Positions 16,128 through 26,000 of a DNA stretch of 37,592 nt are shown piece by piece (position 1 is the first letter of the stretch; each line of letters begins with the position of its first letter). Under the pieces are notes generated by a model, which had not been told where the DNA came from, made no database searches, and saw nothing but the letters and a program-made list of their open reading frames with translations. Source of the stretch: an uncultured Brachyspira sp. (lineage in GTDB: Bacteria > Spirochaetota > Brachyspiria > Brachyspirales > Brachyspiraceae); NCBI GenBank assembly GCA_944392715.1, contig CALXXQ010000089.1:1-37592 (forward strand), read 5' to 3'. Position numbers and translations under genes: made by a program.

Positions 16128-17951
16128 ATGAAGAAGTTAAAAAGCCTAAAGGTAAAAATGCCCATAATGATTATATCCATAGCATTACCGTTTCTATCTT
16201 TTATAATAATACTAACTGCAAAGCAAGCAAGCTACAGTTTGGAAGAAGCTACATATACTGGATTAAAAAATACAGTTCATGGTTATTTATCGGTTATAGA
16301 AACTATACTTAAAGAACAGTTTACTATAGCAAGTATGTATTCCACAGAAAGTGAAATAACTGCGTTTATAGAAAATCCAACTGAAGAAAATAAAATAGCC
16401 TTAAAGGAAGAATTAACAAAATTAGATAGTATGAATAAAAATGCAATAAATGCAGGAGTGATAGATCTGGAAGGTAATATAATATTTGATGTTAAATACG
16501 ATAATTTAATAGGAAAAAATATGTTTGAAATCAATCCAGAATTAAGAAACTCCTATATAGGATCTATACTTATAAAAGGAGAAAACGGCAATTGGGCTTT
16601 ACCCGTTACAAAAGAGGTTACAAATGCAAGCGGTAATAAGATAGGATACGTATATATAATAATAGATTGGCAATATTTAAATGATTTGCATTTCAGCGAC
16701 TTTAAACTAGGAAATTCTGGGAATATTTTTACAGTTGGAGGAGATAACTTCCTAATAAGAAATCATAACAATACCTCAAATATGGGAGTAGAAGCCCCTC
16801 CTCAATATCAAGAGGCTTTTTCTTCCAGCCAAAAAACAGGTACTTTAAAGTTCATATTTTCAGGAGACAAAAGAACATGTGCTTATGAAAAATTTGATGA
16901 TATGAATTGGCTTATAGGAATATCTGTAACGGAAAAAGAGATGTATGCAAGAACAACTTCTTTAATTTGGCAGCTTATAATAATATCTATTATAGTTATG
17001 GTTTTATATACCATATTTATATCTATGTTTACGAAATCAATAACAAAACCTTTAAGAGTATTGGTAGGAGTTGCAAACGAAATAGCTGAAGGAAACCTTA
17101 CAACAACCAAACAAAAAATAAAAAGAGAAGACGAGCTTGGTGAGTTAAGCGATGCTTTTGTATCTATGAGAAGAAATCTTGTAGAAACAATTACGGTGGT
17201 AAAAGAATCTGCCAAAAATATTACTATGGCGGCAAAAGAATTATCAGAGCAAAATAACGATTTATCTCATAGAACAGAAAGTCAGGCAGCAAGCATAGAG
17301 CAAACTTCTGCTTCTATGAACGAAATATCATCAAATGTAAAAATATCTGCAGACAACTCTATAAGCAGTAATCAAATGATAACAGATGTTAAATCTTCTG
17401 TAACCGATGCAGGTAATATAATACTTGAGACAACGAATAATATAGAGGAAGTTCATCAAGCAAGCAATAAAATAAAAGACATCACAAAAATCATAGAGGA
17501 TATAGCATTTCAAACTAACTTGCTGGCTCTTAATGCTTCAGTTGAGGCTGCTCGGGCTGGAGAAAACGGGAAAGGTTTTGCTGTAGTTGCAAGCGAGGTT
17601 AGAAATTTAGCTCTAAATACTCAAACTTCCGTTAAAGATATAACAATTTTAATAGGAAATGTATATGAAAAAATAAGTAAAGCTACAGAAACGGCAAGGC
17701 AATCACAGGAAATATTTAATGATATACAGTCAAAAATAGAGGAAGCTTCTATAACTATGGAAAGTATAAGTCATAATGCAGCGGAACAGCAAAATGGTAT
17801 AGAGCAAATAAAAATAGCAATAAATGAAATGGACGATATGACTCAGAAAAATGCTGCTTTAGTTGAAGAGGCGAATGCTGCGGCAGAAACTCTATTTGCT
17901 CAATCAGAAGAACTTACAGCTTCAGTTAATTTATTTAAATTGCCGCATTAA
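16128..17951 (+). CDS. methyl-accepting chemotaxis protein
   Basis: A 607-residue transmembrane receptor. TM1 is at about 11-31 and TM2 at about 278-301. Between them is a periplasmic Cache-like sensor (GVIDLEGNIIFDVKYDNLIGKN). A HAMP domain (about 303-355) and a cytoplasmic signalling domain follow; the conserved hairpin tip starts near residue 457 (EDIAFQTNLLALNASVEAAR AGENGKGFAVVASEVR). It should pass ligand binding to CheA/CheW. No CheR-docking pentapeptide is seen at the C-terminus (ends FKLPH). The ligand is unknown. The SD is TTAGGAAG. No other chemotaxis gene is nearby. Confidence 0.93.
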   Translation: MKKLKSLKVKMPIMIISIALPFLSFIIILTAKQASYSLEEATYTGLKNTVHGYLSVIETILKEQFTIASMYSTESEITAFIENPTEENKIALKEELTKLDSMNKNAINAGVIDLEGNIIFDVKYDNLIGKNMFEINPELRNSYIGSILIKGENGNWALPVTKEVTNASGNKIGYVYIIIDWQYLNDLHFSDFKLGNSGNIFTVGGDNFLIRNHNNTSNMGVEAPPQYQEAFSSSQKTGTLKFIFSGDKRTCAYEKFDDMNWLIGISVTEKEMYARTTSLIWQLIIISIIVMVLYTIFISMFTKSITKPLRVLVGVANEIAEGNLTTTKQKIKREDELGELSDAFVSMRRNLVETITVVKESAKNITMAAKELSEQNNDLSHRTESQAASIEQTSASMNEISSNVKISADNSISSNQMITDVKSSVTDAGNIILETTNNIEEVHQASNKIKDITKIIEDIAFQTNLLALNASVEAARAGENGKGFAVVASEVRNLALNTQTSVKDITILIGNVYEKISKATETARQSQEIFNDIQSKIEEASITMESISHNAAEQQNGIEQIKIAINEMDDMTQKNAALVEEANAAAETLFAQSEELTASVNLFKLPH

Positions 17952-18219
17952 TAGCTGAGAAATTTATAATTAAACTTTTTTATATAGAAAGCCCATATCT
18001 GTATATAAAAAATAAAATTTGCGAAATTAGAAAGTTTTTTAATTCCTTTTATATAAGTATAGTTTATCTTTTACAAATTGTCATATATTAAATTGTTTAT
18101 AAATAATATAAATATAATATACGGCTTTATATCATAAACTTTTTACTTTTTTGATTTTACTAGATTTATATTATTACGATAATAAAATAACAAAAAAATT
18201 ATTAAAATTGGGAGCAAAA

Positions 18220-18756
18220 GTGAAAATAAAATTTATTTCAGCAATATTTTTATACCTTAGTATATCAGCATTTTCCCAAACAGATCTAAATATACCAATA
18301 ACACCAAGTAAAGATCAGGAATTAGATAAAATTGTTGGGTATGCTAGAACTTTATCAGAATTTGACGGAAGTATGAATGCGTATACTAAATTAAAGGCAT
18401 ATTTAAATGTTTTAGATTCTAAAGGAATGGCGGCTTTAAAATCACATCCTTCATATCCTATATTGGGAGATGTATATATGTATGGAGCTGTTTATTTATC
18501 TAAAGAGTTTAAAGAAGATAAAATAATTCAGCTTTATGAAAAAGCTTTGCAGTTAAGGGCTGACCCTAATTCTAATTACAGACTTGCTACAATATATAAG
18601 AAGAAATTTGATGATGCTGTAAAGAAAAATGATGCTGAGAAAGAAAAAGAATACGGAAAAAAAGTATATAATCATTTAAATACATATATGGTATTATCTG
18701 GAGATAAATCATCAAAATATAAAGAAATACTTCAATATTTTAGTGCTTATAAATAA
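18220..18756 (+). CDS. small exported protein with TPR-like helices
   Basis: I start this gene at GTG 18220: GGGAG (18210-18214) is 5 nt upstream, and the protein then opens with a proper signal peptide (KIKFISAIFLYLSISAFS/Q). An earlier in-frame ATG at 18151 would bury that signal behind 23 residues. The mature ~160 residues are helical. The stretch LYEKALQLRADPNSNYRLATIYKKK resembles one or two TPR units. No catalytic motif is seen. It is probably periplasmic. It lies alone between the chemotaxis receptor and tRNA-Asn; the 268 bp before it show nothing else I can name. Confidence 0.7.
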   Translation: MKIKFISAIFLYLSISAFSQTDLNIPITPSKDQELDKIVGYARTLSEFDGSMNAYTKLKAYLNVLDSKGMAALKSHPSYPILGDVYMYGAVYLSKEFKEDKIIQLYEKALQLRADPNSNYRLATIYKKKFDDAVKKNDAEKEKEYGKKVYNHLNTYMVLSGDKSSKYKEILQYFSAYK

Positions 18757-18774
18757 AAAATATTATTTTGTCTA

Positions 18775-18802
18775 TTGACATTTTTTTTGTTTATGCTATA
18801 AT
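18775..18802 (+). promoter_or_regulatory. near-ideal promoter of tRNA-Asn
   Basis: Both boxes are exact consensus: TTGACA (18775-18780) and TATAAT (18797-18802), 16 bp apart. Transcription should start near 18809, giving a leader of only about 14 nt before the tRNA. Confidence 0.85.
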
Positions 18803-18822
18803 ATTCAAACATTAAAAAAGAA

Positions 18823-18895
18823 TCCGAGATAGCTCAGTCGGTAGAGCAGGTGACTGTTAATCACCGGGTCGCAGGTTCGAGCCCTGTTCTCGGAG
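18823..18895 (+). tRNA. tRNA-Asn (anticodon GTT)
   Basis: A full cloverleaf can be drawn. The acceptor stem is TCCGAGA (18823-18829) with TCTCGGA (18888-18894) and discriminator G18895. The D-arm is GCTCAGTCGGTAGAGC. The anticodon stem GGTGA/TCACC holds loop CTGTTAA with GTT at 18856-18858. The T-arm loop is TTCGAGC. CCA is not encoded and must be added after transcription. It is a single tRNA unit with its own promoter and terminator. Confidence 0.96.
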
Positions 18896-18902
18896 CATAT
18901 TT

Positions 18903-18922
18903 AAGCTCCCATATGGGAGCTT
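18903..18922 (+). terminator. terminator of tRNA-Asn
   Basis: The perfect palindrome AAGCTCCCATATGGGAGCTT is followed by TTTTATTG, eight bases after the tRNA. It may also stop transcription from the convergent AarF-like gene. Confidence 0.85.
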
Positions 18923-18940
18923 TTTTATTGCCTATATCAT

Positions 18941-20617
18941 TTATTTTTTCTTGACATATTTCTTTATAAATCTGCTTATAATCATGATAAATCCCATTAT
19001 AGCTGATAATCCAAAACCTATCATTCCTATAACAGATGTTCCATGAAATAGAGGAGGCATATTGCTTGTAATTATTAAGGAGCTAGCCATAATTAATGAT
19101 GCTAAAACTATAGAGTAGCTTAATCTATCTGCTAAACCGTCCAAAGTATTAGATAATGATTCAAGCTTTTTATGCTCAAGCTGAATTTTCATACTTCCTT
19201 TTTTCATAACAGATACTAAATCACCTATGTCAGCAGGAAATTCTCTTAATATATGAAGATAATCATAAACCAATTTTTTCATTTGTTTTAATAAATTATC
19301 AGGTTTTATCTGTTCTTTAATATATCTGAATGCAAAAGGTTTTATATGTTCTATCAATTTTACATCTTTATCTAAATTCCTTGCAACACCTTCAAGAACT
19401 ACAAGAGATTTTATTAAAAGCATAATATTGCTTGGTAATGTTAAACGAAATTCTCTTATTATAAATATAAGTTCATTAAATACATCTTCCATATTAATAT
19501 TATCTAAAGGCATATCTATATATTTACTTACCAATATAAATATTGCCATATTAAATTCATCCATATTCTTTATTTCAGTATGATAACATAAATCAAGTAT
19601 CGCTTTAGATAATTCTAAATAATCAGCAGAATTTATACTCATAATAATAGAAGAAAATGCTTCTTTAGAATTAGGCGGAATAAAACCTATCATACCAAAA
19701 TCCAAAAAACATAATACATTATTTTCTAATGCCATTAAATTACCAGGATGAGGATCGGCATGAAAAAAACCAAGCATAAATATTTGTTCCAATACAGCAT
19801 CTACTCCTATAGAAACCAGCTTTTTTCTGTCATATTTTGTATCATCATCTGAAATATCAGAGATTTTTATTCCGTCAATATATTCCATAGTTAATATACT
19901 TTTAGTACTGTACTCATCATATATCTTTGCTATTTTTATATTTTTATTATTTTGGAAATATTTATAAAATTTCAAAGTATTATTTTTTTCAAAATTAAAA
20001 TCTAGTTCCTGCAAAAGCTGAGCTTTAAAGGCGCTTATTAATTTCTGAGGCTGCATTAAAGCAAATTCATCATTATATTTTTCTATTATATTTGAAAGCC
20101 ATATTATAATTTCTATATCTGTGAGTATATTTTCTTCTATGTCAGGTCTTTTTACTTTTACAGCAACCTTATCTCCATTTTTTAATACAGCAATATGTAC
20201 TTGAGATATGGAAGCACTAGCCTTAGGTTTAGATTCAAAAGATTCAAAAATATCTTCTATTTTAGCTCCTAATTCTTCTTCTATTATATTTCTAGCTATA
20301 TTTTCATCAAATGGCTTTACATTATTTTGCAGCTTACTCAATTCTGCCGTAATATCCTTTGGAAGTATATCATTTCTATTTGATAGTATTTGCCCTAATT
20401 TTACGAATGTTGTACCTAAATCTTCACAGGCCATTCTAATTCTTTCACCCCTGCTATATTTGCGTAAATCAACACCATTATGCTTTATATTAATTTTATC
20501 TATAGGGTTTTTTATTATTTTTAATATTGGGGTCATTGCTATAATATCTCTAAATCCGTATGCAATTATTATAGATATAATTTCTCTTGCCCTATTTATA
20601 GATTTTATATTATTCAT
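18941..20617 (-). CDS. AarF/UbiB/ABC1 atypical kinase-like membrane protein
   Basis: 558 residues from the chosen start. The family signatures are in order: KLGQ in FVKLGQILSNRNDILP (73-76), the Ala-rich loop ASASISQVH (133-141), an invariant Lys in VAVKVKRPD (K154), HADPHPGN (about 283-290) and LDFG (about 303-306). Two C-terminal helices would anchor it to the membrane. Members act as ATPases supporting quinone or other isoprenoid-lipid metabolism. I prefer ATG 20617 over an in-frame GTG at 20629, because only the ATG has a purine-rich site (GTGAG) at a usable distance; the difference is four residues. Its presence near an IspH-UbiA-like gene is suggestive, but they are not in one operon. 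Confidence 0.88.
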   Translation of the reverse strand: MNNIKSINRAREIISIIIAYGFRDIIAMTPILKIIKNPIDKINIKHNGVDLRKYSRGERIRMACEDLGTTFVKLGQILSNRNDILPKDITAELSKLQNNVKPFDENIARNIIEEELGAKIEDIFESFESKPKASASISQVHIAVLKNGDKVAVKVKRPDIEENILTDIEIIIWLSNIIEKYNDEFALMQPQKLISAFKAQLLQELDFNFEKNNTLKFYKYFQNNKNIKIAKIYDEYSTKSILTMEYIDGIKISDISDDDTKYDRKKLVSIGVDAVLEQIFMLGFFHADPHPGNLMALENNVLCFLDFGMIGFIPPNSKEAFSSIIMSINSADYLELSKAILDLCYHTEIKNMDEFNMAIFILVSKYIDMPLDNINMEDVFNELIFIIREFRLTLPSNIMLLIKSLVVLEGVARNLDKDVKLIEHIKPFAFRYIKEQIKPDNLLKQMKKLVYDYLHILREFPADIGDLVSVMKKGSMKIQLEHKKLESLSNTLDGLADRLSYSIVLASLIMASSLIITSNMPPLFHGTSVIGMIGFGLSAIMGFIMIISRFIKKYVKKK

Positions 20618-20656
20618 TTTATTTCTCACTGATAAGTTTTGATTTAATTAGAAATT

Positions 20657-20688
20657 AAATACAAGGAGTTAAAAAACCCCTTGCATTT
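20657..20688 (-). terminator. probable terminator after the phasin-like gene
   Basis: A 12-bp stem with G-U pairs (20657-20668 with 20677-20688) and an 8-nt loop lies just past the stop of the phasin-like gene. The U-run after it on the minus strand is only moderate. Confidence 0.6.
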
Positions 20689-20696
20689 AATTATAA

Positions 20697-21008
20697 TTAT
20701 TGCTGATTTTTTTTGATAGACTCTTTTAATTCTTCTAACTCTTTTTTGATAGAATCATATTCCTCTTTTTTTACATAACCCATTTTATCAATAGCTTTTT
20801 GTACTCTTTCATCTATGAATTGAGTTACTTCTTCTTTAGTTTCAGAAGCTTTGCTTACCATATCTTTTACAAACTTTTCACCTTCTTCAGCACTTACATT
20901 TTTATCTTTAATAAACTCACGTGCTGCTGATTCTAATTTTTCTTTTCCTTTAAGCATCATTCCAATGCCTGAATAAAAACCTGATTTAATATCATCTGAT
21001 AATGACAT
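20697..21008 (-). CDS. phasin-like coiled-coil protein
   Basis: 103 residues, fully helical and charged. The layout is that of short phasin / polyhydroxyalkanoate-granule-associated proteins: an amphipathic N-terminus (DDIKSGFYSGIGMMLKGKEKL), a middle with SAEEGEKFVKDMVSKA, and a C-terminal heptad coiled coil (YDSIKKELEELKESIKK). In many bacteria without PHA such proteins are of unknown function, so granule binding should not be assumed. A good SD (AAGGAGG) precedes the ATG. It stands as its own unit between the AarF-like gene and the TM2 pair. Confidence 0.75.
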   Translation of the reverse strand: MSLSDDIKSGFYSGIGMMLKGKEKLESAAREFIKDKNVSAEEGEKFVKDMVSKASETKEEVTQFIDERVQKAIDKMGYVKKEEYDSIKKELEELKESIKKNQQ

Positions 21009-21136
21009 AATATCCTCCTTAATATTATTGTTTTTATTTAATTTTTATCATTACATAATAAAAAGTCAATACAAAAAAAGATACTTTTATAAGATAAAAA
21101 CCTATTATATATTAATTTATAAAAAATAATATGTTT

Positions 21137-21352
21137 TTATTGTCTATCTACAGCATTAAAATAGCATGCCATAAAATCGCCTTCTCCATTTTCAAAATCA
21201 TCAACCATACTTGAAACTTTTTTATTAAGCTCTTTTACCATTATATACGCTATTTCTTGTGCTTTGCTTTCTGTTATATCAGAATTATTTTTTTGAATGT
21301 TTTTTATAACTTTATTGATATTTACTCTTTTATATACTCCATCGCTGTCCAC
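21137..21352 (-). CDS. small hypothetical protein with GTG start
   Basis: 71 residues with no family that I recognise. It is helical and charged (KAQEIAYIMVKELNKKVSSM), with an acidic C-terminal part. I accept it as real because AAGGAG lies 6-7 nt before the GTG at 21352, and this site overlaps the stop codon of the TM2 gene, giving tight translational coupling. There is no signal peptide or membrane segment. Confidence 0.65.
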   Translation of the reverse strand: MDSDGVYKRVNINKVIKNIQKNNSDITESKAQEIAYIMVKELNKKVSSMVDDFENGEGDFMACYFNAVDRQ

Positions 21353-21363
21353 TTTTTATCTCC

Positions 21364-22113
21364 TTAAACATAACCGTCTTTTTTTAAATTTGCCTTTAGT
21401 ACATCTATATCGCTTGTAATATCCATAATATCATCTTTCTGTATATTTTCTAATACATTATTGAGATACTTTGTAACTGCTTCAATAGATTCTATTATTT
21501 CATATTTTATATTATTAGAATTTAATATATTTGAAGATGATAAGTCAGCATAAGAATTAATAAGCTTTAAAGTTGTTGGTATATTATATTCAAGCATTTT
21601 ATCCAATTTCTTTATTGAATTATCATTCTTATCATCATCTCTAACTTTATCAATTATGCATTTAAATATGCTGTTTAATTGCTTTACCTTAGATGCAAAA
21701 TCATAATCATATATATTATTGCATGCATCTTCAATCGATTTATGATATTCAAGTGCTTTTTCAATGATAATATTTTCTTTTGAATCTTCATTATTTTTTA
21801 TATCATCTATATCATCTTTATCAACATAGCTGTATTCTGCATCTATAACATCATCAAATTTACTTTTATGATTTTCATTATTATTTAAGTTTTCTAAATA
21901 TTCTTTATTGTATATTAAATCAAATTGTTCTTCACTCATAAATATAAATCTAAGTAAATCTACTATGCAAAGTAAATATGGTATTCCAGTCCAGCAAAAT
22001 AAAATATATAATAGACCTCTTTTAGTTTGACCTAAATAAAATTTTTGTATTCCTATTCCTCCGAATATTAGAGAAAGTGCGGAACATATTATAGCTTTAA
22101 TTCTTTTTCTCAT
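21364..22113 (-). CDS. TM2-domain membrane protein
   Basis: The first ~60 residues are a TM2 domain: two helices with the conserved turn GGIGIQKFYLGQTKRGLLY and WTGIPYLLCIVDLLRFI. A long cytoplasmic acidic/helical region (about 75-249) follows, without a motif I can name. TM2 proteins are small membrane proteins of mostly unknown role; the long C-terminal part suggests a scaffold or sensor, which is only inference. The 71-residue protein follows 11 bp downstream in the same operon. The 5' end is divergent from the methyltransferase gene, separated by 135 bp. Confidence 0.82.
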   Translation of the reverse strand: MRKRIKAIICSALSLIFGGIGIQKFYLGQTKRGLLYILFCWTGIPYLLCIVDLLRFIFMSEEQFDLIYNKEYLENLNNNENHKSKFDDVIDAEYSYVDKDDIDDIKNNEDSKENIIIEKALEYHKSIEDACNNIYDYDFASKVKQLNSIFKCIIDKVRDDDKNDNSIKKLDKMLEYNIPTTLKLINSYADLSSSNILNSNNIKYEIIESIEAVTKYLNNVLENIQKDDIMDITSDIDVLKANLKKDGYV

Positions 22114-22248
22114 TTATAATAAACCTAAAATATTTATTAATATAATATCAAAGTATTTATTTTTAACAAGCAAATTTTTTATTCAATACTTGCTAATAAA
22201 TAGTTATAGTATATTATTTATAAAAATTTTATAAAGCGGATAAAAGAG

Positions 22249-22989
22249 ATGAAAAAAAAATTGGAATTGCAAACTACAACTTTATGGGATTATCCGTCTC
22301 AGCAGCATTTAAAAAGCGAAGAAGAAAAGCATAAGCATTATATAGGAGCAACACCTTCTTATATAATATGGAATCTGCTTAATAGATATACTAAAGAAAG
22401 AGATTTAGTAGTTGATCCTATGGCTGGAAGCGGTACTACTATTGATGTAGCAAGAGAGTTGGGAAGAAGGGCTTTGGGATATGATATAAATCCAAAAGCT
22501 TTACAAAGAAAAGATATTTTTAAAGCAGATGCTAGGAAAATACCAATAGAAGATGAGAAGGTTGATTTTGTTTTTATAGATCCGCCATATAGTACGCATA
22601 TTAATTATTCTGATGAAAAAAATTGCATTGGAAAATTAACAGCAAAAGAAAATGAATATTATGAGGCTATGGAAAAAGTTATAAATGAAATATTTAGAAT
22701 AATGAAGAAAGATAGATACATGGCTTTATATGTTTCTGATTCTTATGAAAAGGGTTTTCCATTTATGCCTATTGGGTTTAAATTATTTGAGATTATGTCT
22801 AAATATTTTATGCCTATAGATATAGTGTCTGTAGTTCGACATAATAAGACTCTTAATAAGGGAAATTATCATATTGCAGCTGCTGAAAATAATTTTTATT
22901 TGAGGGGATTTAATTATCTTTTTATAATGTATAAAAAGGGCAGTAAGACAATAGATAATAATGGAAAAGTACATCTTAGAAATTTATAA
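22249..22989 (+). CDS. orphan DNA methyltransferase (N4/N6 amino type)
   Basis: 246 residues. Motif I is VVDPMAGSGTTIDVARELG and the catalytic motif IV is FIDPPYSTHINYS; a leading WDYPSQQH...PSYIIWNLL is typical of compact site-specific DNA methylases. DPPY is common in adenine-N6 enzymes but does not settle the base. The target sequence cannot be read from this. No restriction enzyme is adjacent. A run of nine A (22252-22260) forms codons 2-4, a place where slippage would abolish the frame. An in-frame TTG at 22261 could restart. The SD is weak. It ends at a two-way terminator shared with the next, convergent gene. Confidence 0.85.
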   Translation: MKKKLELQTTTLWDYPSQQHLKSEEEKHKHYIGATPSYIIWNLLNRYTKERDLVVDPMAGSGTTIDVARELGRRALGYDINPKALQRKDIFKADARKIPIEDEKVDFVFIDPPYSTHINYSDEKNCIGKLTAKENEYYEAMEKVINEIFRIMKKDRYMALYVSDSYEKGFPFMPIGFKLFEIMSKYFMPIDIVSVVRHNKTLNKGNYHIAAAENNFYLRGFNYLFIMYKKGSKTIDNNGKVHLRNL

Positions 22990-23010
22990 TTGATTTTGGT
23001 TTTCAAAATA

Positions 23011-23040
23011 AAAAAGCAGAGTATATAAACTCTGCTTTTT
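23011..23040. terminator. bidirectional terminator between convergent genes
   Basis: A perfect 12-bp stem (AAAAAGCAGAGT with ACTCTGCTTTTT) closes a 6-nt loop. A-tracts on the left and T-tracts on the right let it serve the methyltransferase gene (+) and the large TPR gene (-). Confidence 0.88.
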
Positions 23041-23055
23041 TTATTAAAATTTTAT

Positions 23056-26000
23056 TTATTTCAAATAATGCATATCTTTAGGAATATAATCATCTATTAC
23101 AGTAGATTGCTTTAAATTTCTTCTTCCCTGCATAGACATTATATTATAAGTAGCCGTACCAACATTTTGATTATCAACAAGTACAGTTCTCTTTTCCATT
23201 CTCTCTAAATCTATATTAGAAGTTCTTACCTGATCAAAATATTCGCTAGCCAATACAAAATGTTTAAATGCTTCCTGCTCATTAACAATAGTATTTGTAA
23301 CAGTAGAATTATAAGCATAAGCAACACCTATATTGTTATAAAGACTAGCTAAATAACTTACAAGTATAAAATCGCTTTCTGTACGCATTTCTAATCTTCC
23401 TAGTCTGTCTCTTTTTGAGAGTACCTGACTTAAAGCATTTCTATAAAAACCATTAGCCAAATTAGCTTTATCTAAATGTAAAAGTGAATTACCTAAAGCA
23501 TAAGATACTACACTATTACTAGGATTCTTTTGGAATAATGCATTGAATCCTTCAAAAGCTCTGTCATATTCTTCATCTGAATAATATATCCAAGATAAAT
23601 TATATAAAAGCTTATCACTTCTAAGAGTAGGTGCTAAATTATCATAAGCCATTTGATAATGTTCTTTTGCTTTAGCATAATCTTTTTCTTTATAGAAATA
23701 TACATTAGCCAAATTATAATTAGCATCAGGATATGTTTCATTTATAGCCAAAGCTTCATTGAAGTTTTTAACGGCATTTCCATATTCTCCCAAATTATAA
23801 TATATTTGTCCTAACATATTATAAACATATTCTTTTCCTCTATAAAAAGGATCAGATTCATATAGAGGTAAAGCTGTTGTAGTTAATATTTCTCTTGCTC
23901 TATCATAATGTTTTAATCTAGTTTCATAATCAGCATATCCAACTATAGATTCTAAATTATTAGGATAAGCAGCTAAAAGGCTTTCAAATAATACTCTTGA
24001 GCCGTAAAAATCATCTTTATCAAGAAGATATTTTGCTAATTTAGGATATACTTCATCATCAATATAACCATTTTTTAATAGGTTAATATGATTTTGAATA
24101 GCTTTTACCTGATTATAATCATCTTGATAAATTTTTATAAGCATAGCTCTCTTTCTAGGAACAACTCCGTCTCCAAAGAAATTAACCATATCTCTATAAT
24201 TATTATATGCTATATCATAATATTCAGTTTCAAGCATGTTTTTAGCTCTGCTTATCATAAGAAGTCCGCGTTCATCATATATAGTTTCTTTTTCTTTCTT
24301 CTTATCTGTATAAACAAGCATATCATTATATAATTCTTCGCCTAAAATATAATCTTCCTGAGATAATTCTTTTTCTCCTTTCTTTCTATAATAGTATCCG
24401 AAAGTTATTCTAGTTTCAAAGTCTCTAGGTTTTATATTTAAAGCACCCTGTATCTTATTATATGCCTCATTAAATGTTTCTCTTGCAATATAAGCCCTTG
24501 CATATTTATTGTACCATTTAATTTGTTTAGGCTGATATCTTTCGCCTTCAGCAAAATTCCTTTCTGCTTCATCATAAGCTCCTCTAGATATGCTTACTAA
24601 ACCCTGACTATAATATTTATTTGCCATTACAGGTTTATAAATGAATTGGAAAGAGAATAATACCACAGCTATAAACAATATTAAGAATACAGCAGCAACT
24701 CTTATTATCTTAGCATAGTCTTTTAATGAATTAGGTATAGGTATTAATTCTAGTATATTTTTTCTGCCTTCTTCTTTAAGGCTTAAACCTAATTCTTTAT
24801 TTAATAATTCTGTAATATTTTCGCTGGTTTCACCGCGTTCTAATGCATTAAGCAAATATTCCATAGAATTTCTGCTTAATTTTTCATTAAGTATTGCATC
24901 TAATACATGATACTGTGTAATAGGAGGCAAGTACTTGATTGAATTAATAACTTTATCATGGTCTATATCTTTATCTACATCTTCATATTTAGAAGCAGGT
25001 AAAGTATTGGCCAATTCAGGAGAAGGAAGAGATGTACCGCCTTCAACTATATTAGTAGAAGGTAAATCATCATCCAACGATAAGTCATCTAAACCCATAT
25101 CATCATGATCTTCTTCATAATGATCAATAGTATCATCTAAATCTATATCATCATCTATATTACTATCTTCTTCTTTTTCATCTTTAATTTCTTCATTATC
25201 ATCTTCATCAGCTACATCATCTAAAGATAAATCATCTAAGTCTATATCATCATCAGCTTTATTACTATCTTCTTCTTTTTCGTCTTTAATTTCTTCATTA
25301 TCATCTTCATCAGCTACATCATCTAAAGATAAATCATCTAAGTCTAAATCATCATCAGCTTTATTACTATCTTCTTCTTTTTCATCTTTAATTTCTTCAT
25401 TATCATCTTCATCAGCTACATCGTCTAAAGATAAATCATCTAAGTCTAAATCATCATCAGCTTTATTACTATCTTCTTCTTTTTCATCTTTAATTTCTTC
25501 ATTATCATCTTCATCAGCTATATCATCTAAAGATAAATCATCTAAATCTATATCATCATCAGCTTTATCAGTATCTTCTTCTTTTTCATCTTTAGGTTCT
25601 TCAGTAACTTCATGAGCAGCATCATCTAAATCTATATCATCATCAGCTTTATCAGTATCTTCTTCTTTTTCGTCTTTAACTTCTTCATTATCATCTTCAT
25701 CAGCAGTGTCATCTAAATCTATATCATCATCAGCTTTATCAGTATCTTCTTCTTTTTCATCTTTAGGTTCTTCAGTAACTTCATCAGCAGTGTTATCTAA
25801 TGATAAATTATCTAAATCTAAATCATCAGCAGCAATTTTATCAGATTCTTCTTCATCTTTAGGTTCTTCAGTAACCTCATCAGCAGTGTCATCTAATGAT
25901 AAATTATCTAAATCTAAATCATCAGCAGCAATTTTATCAGATTCTTCTTCAGTATTATTTATATCTTCTAAATCTGATATAGGTTCCTCTTCAGCTTTAT

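Noticed and set aside
18151-18219. Upstream ATG for the small exported protein
   Set aside because: It has no SD and would place 23 residues before a clear signal peptide; GTG 18220 has GGGAG at the right distance.
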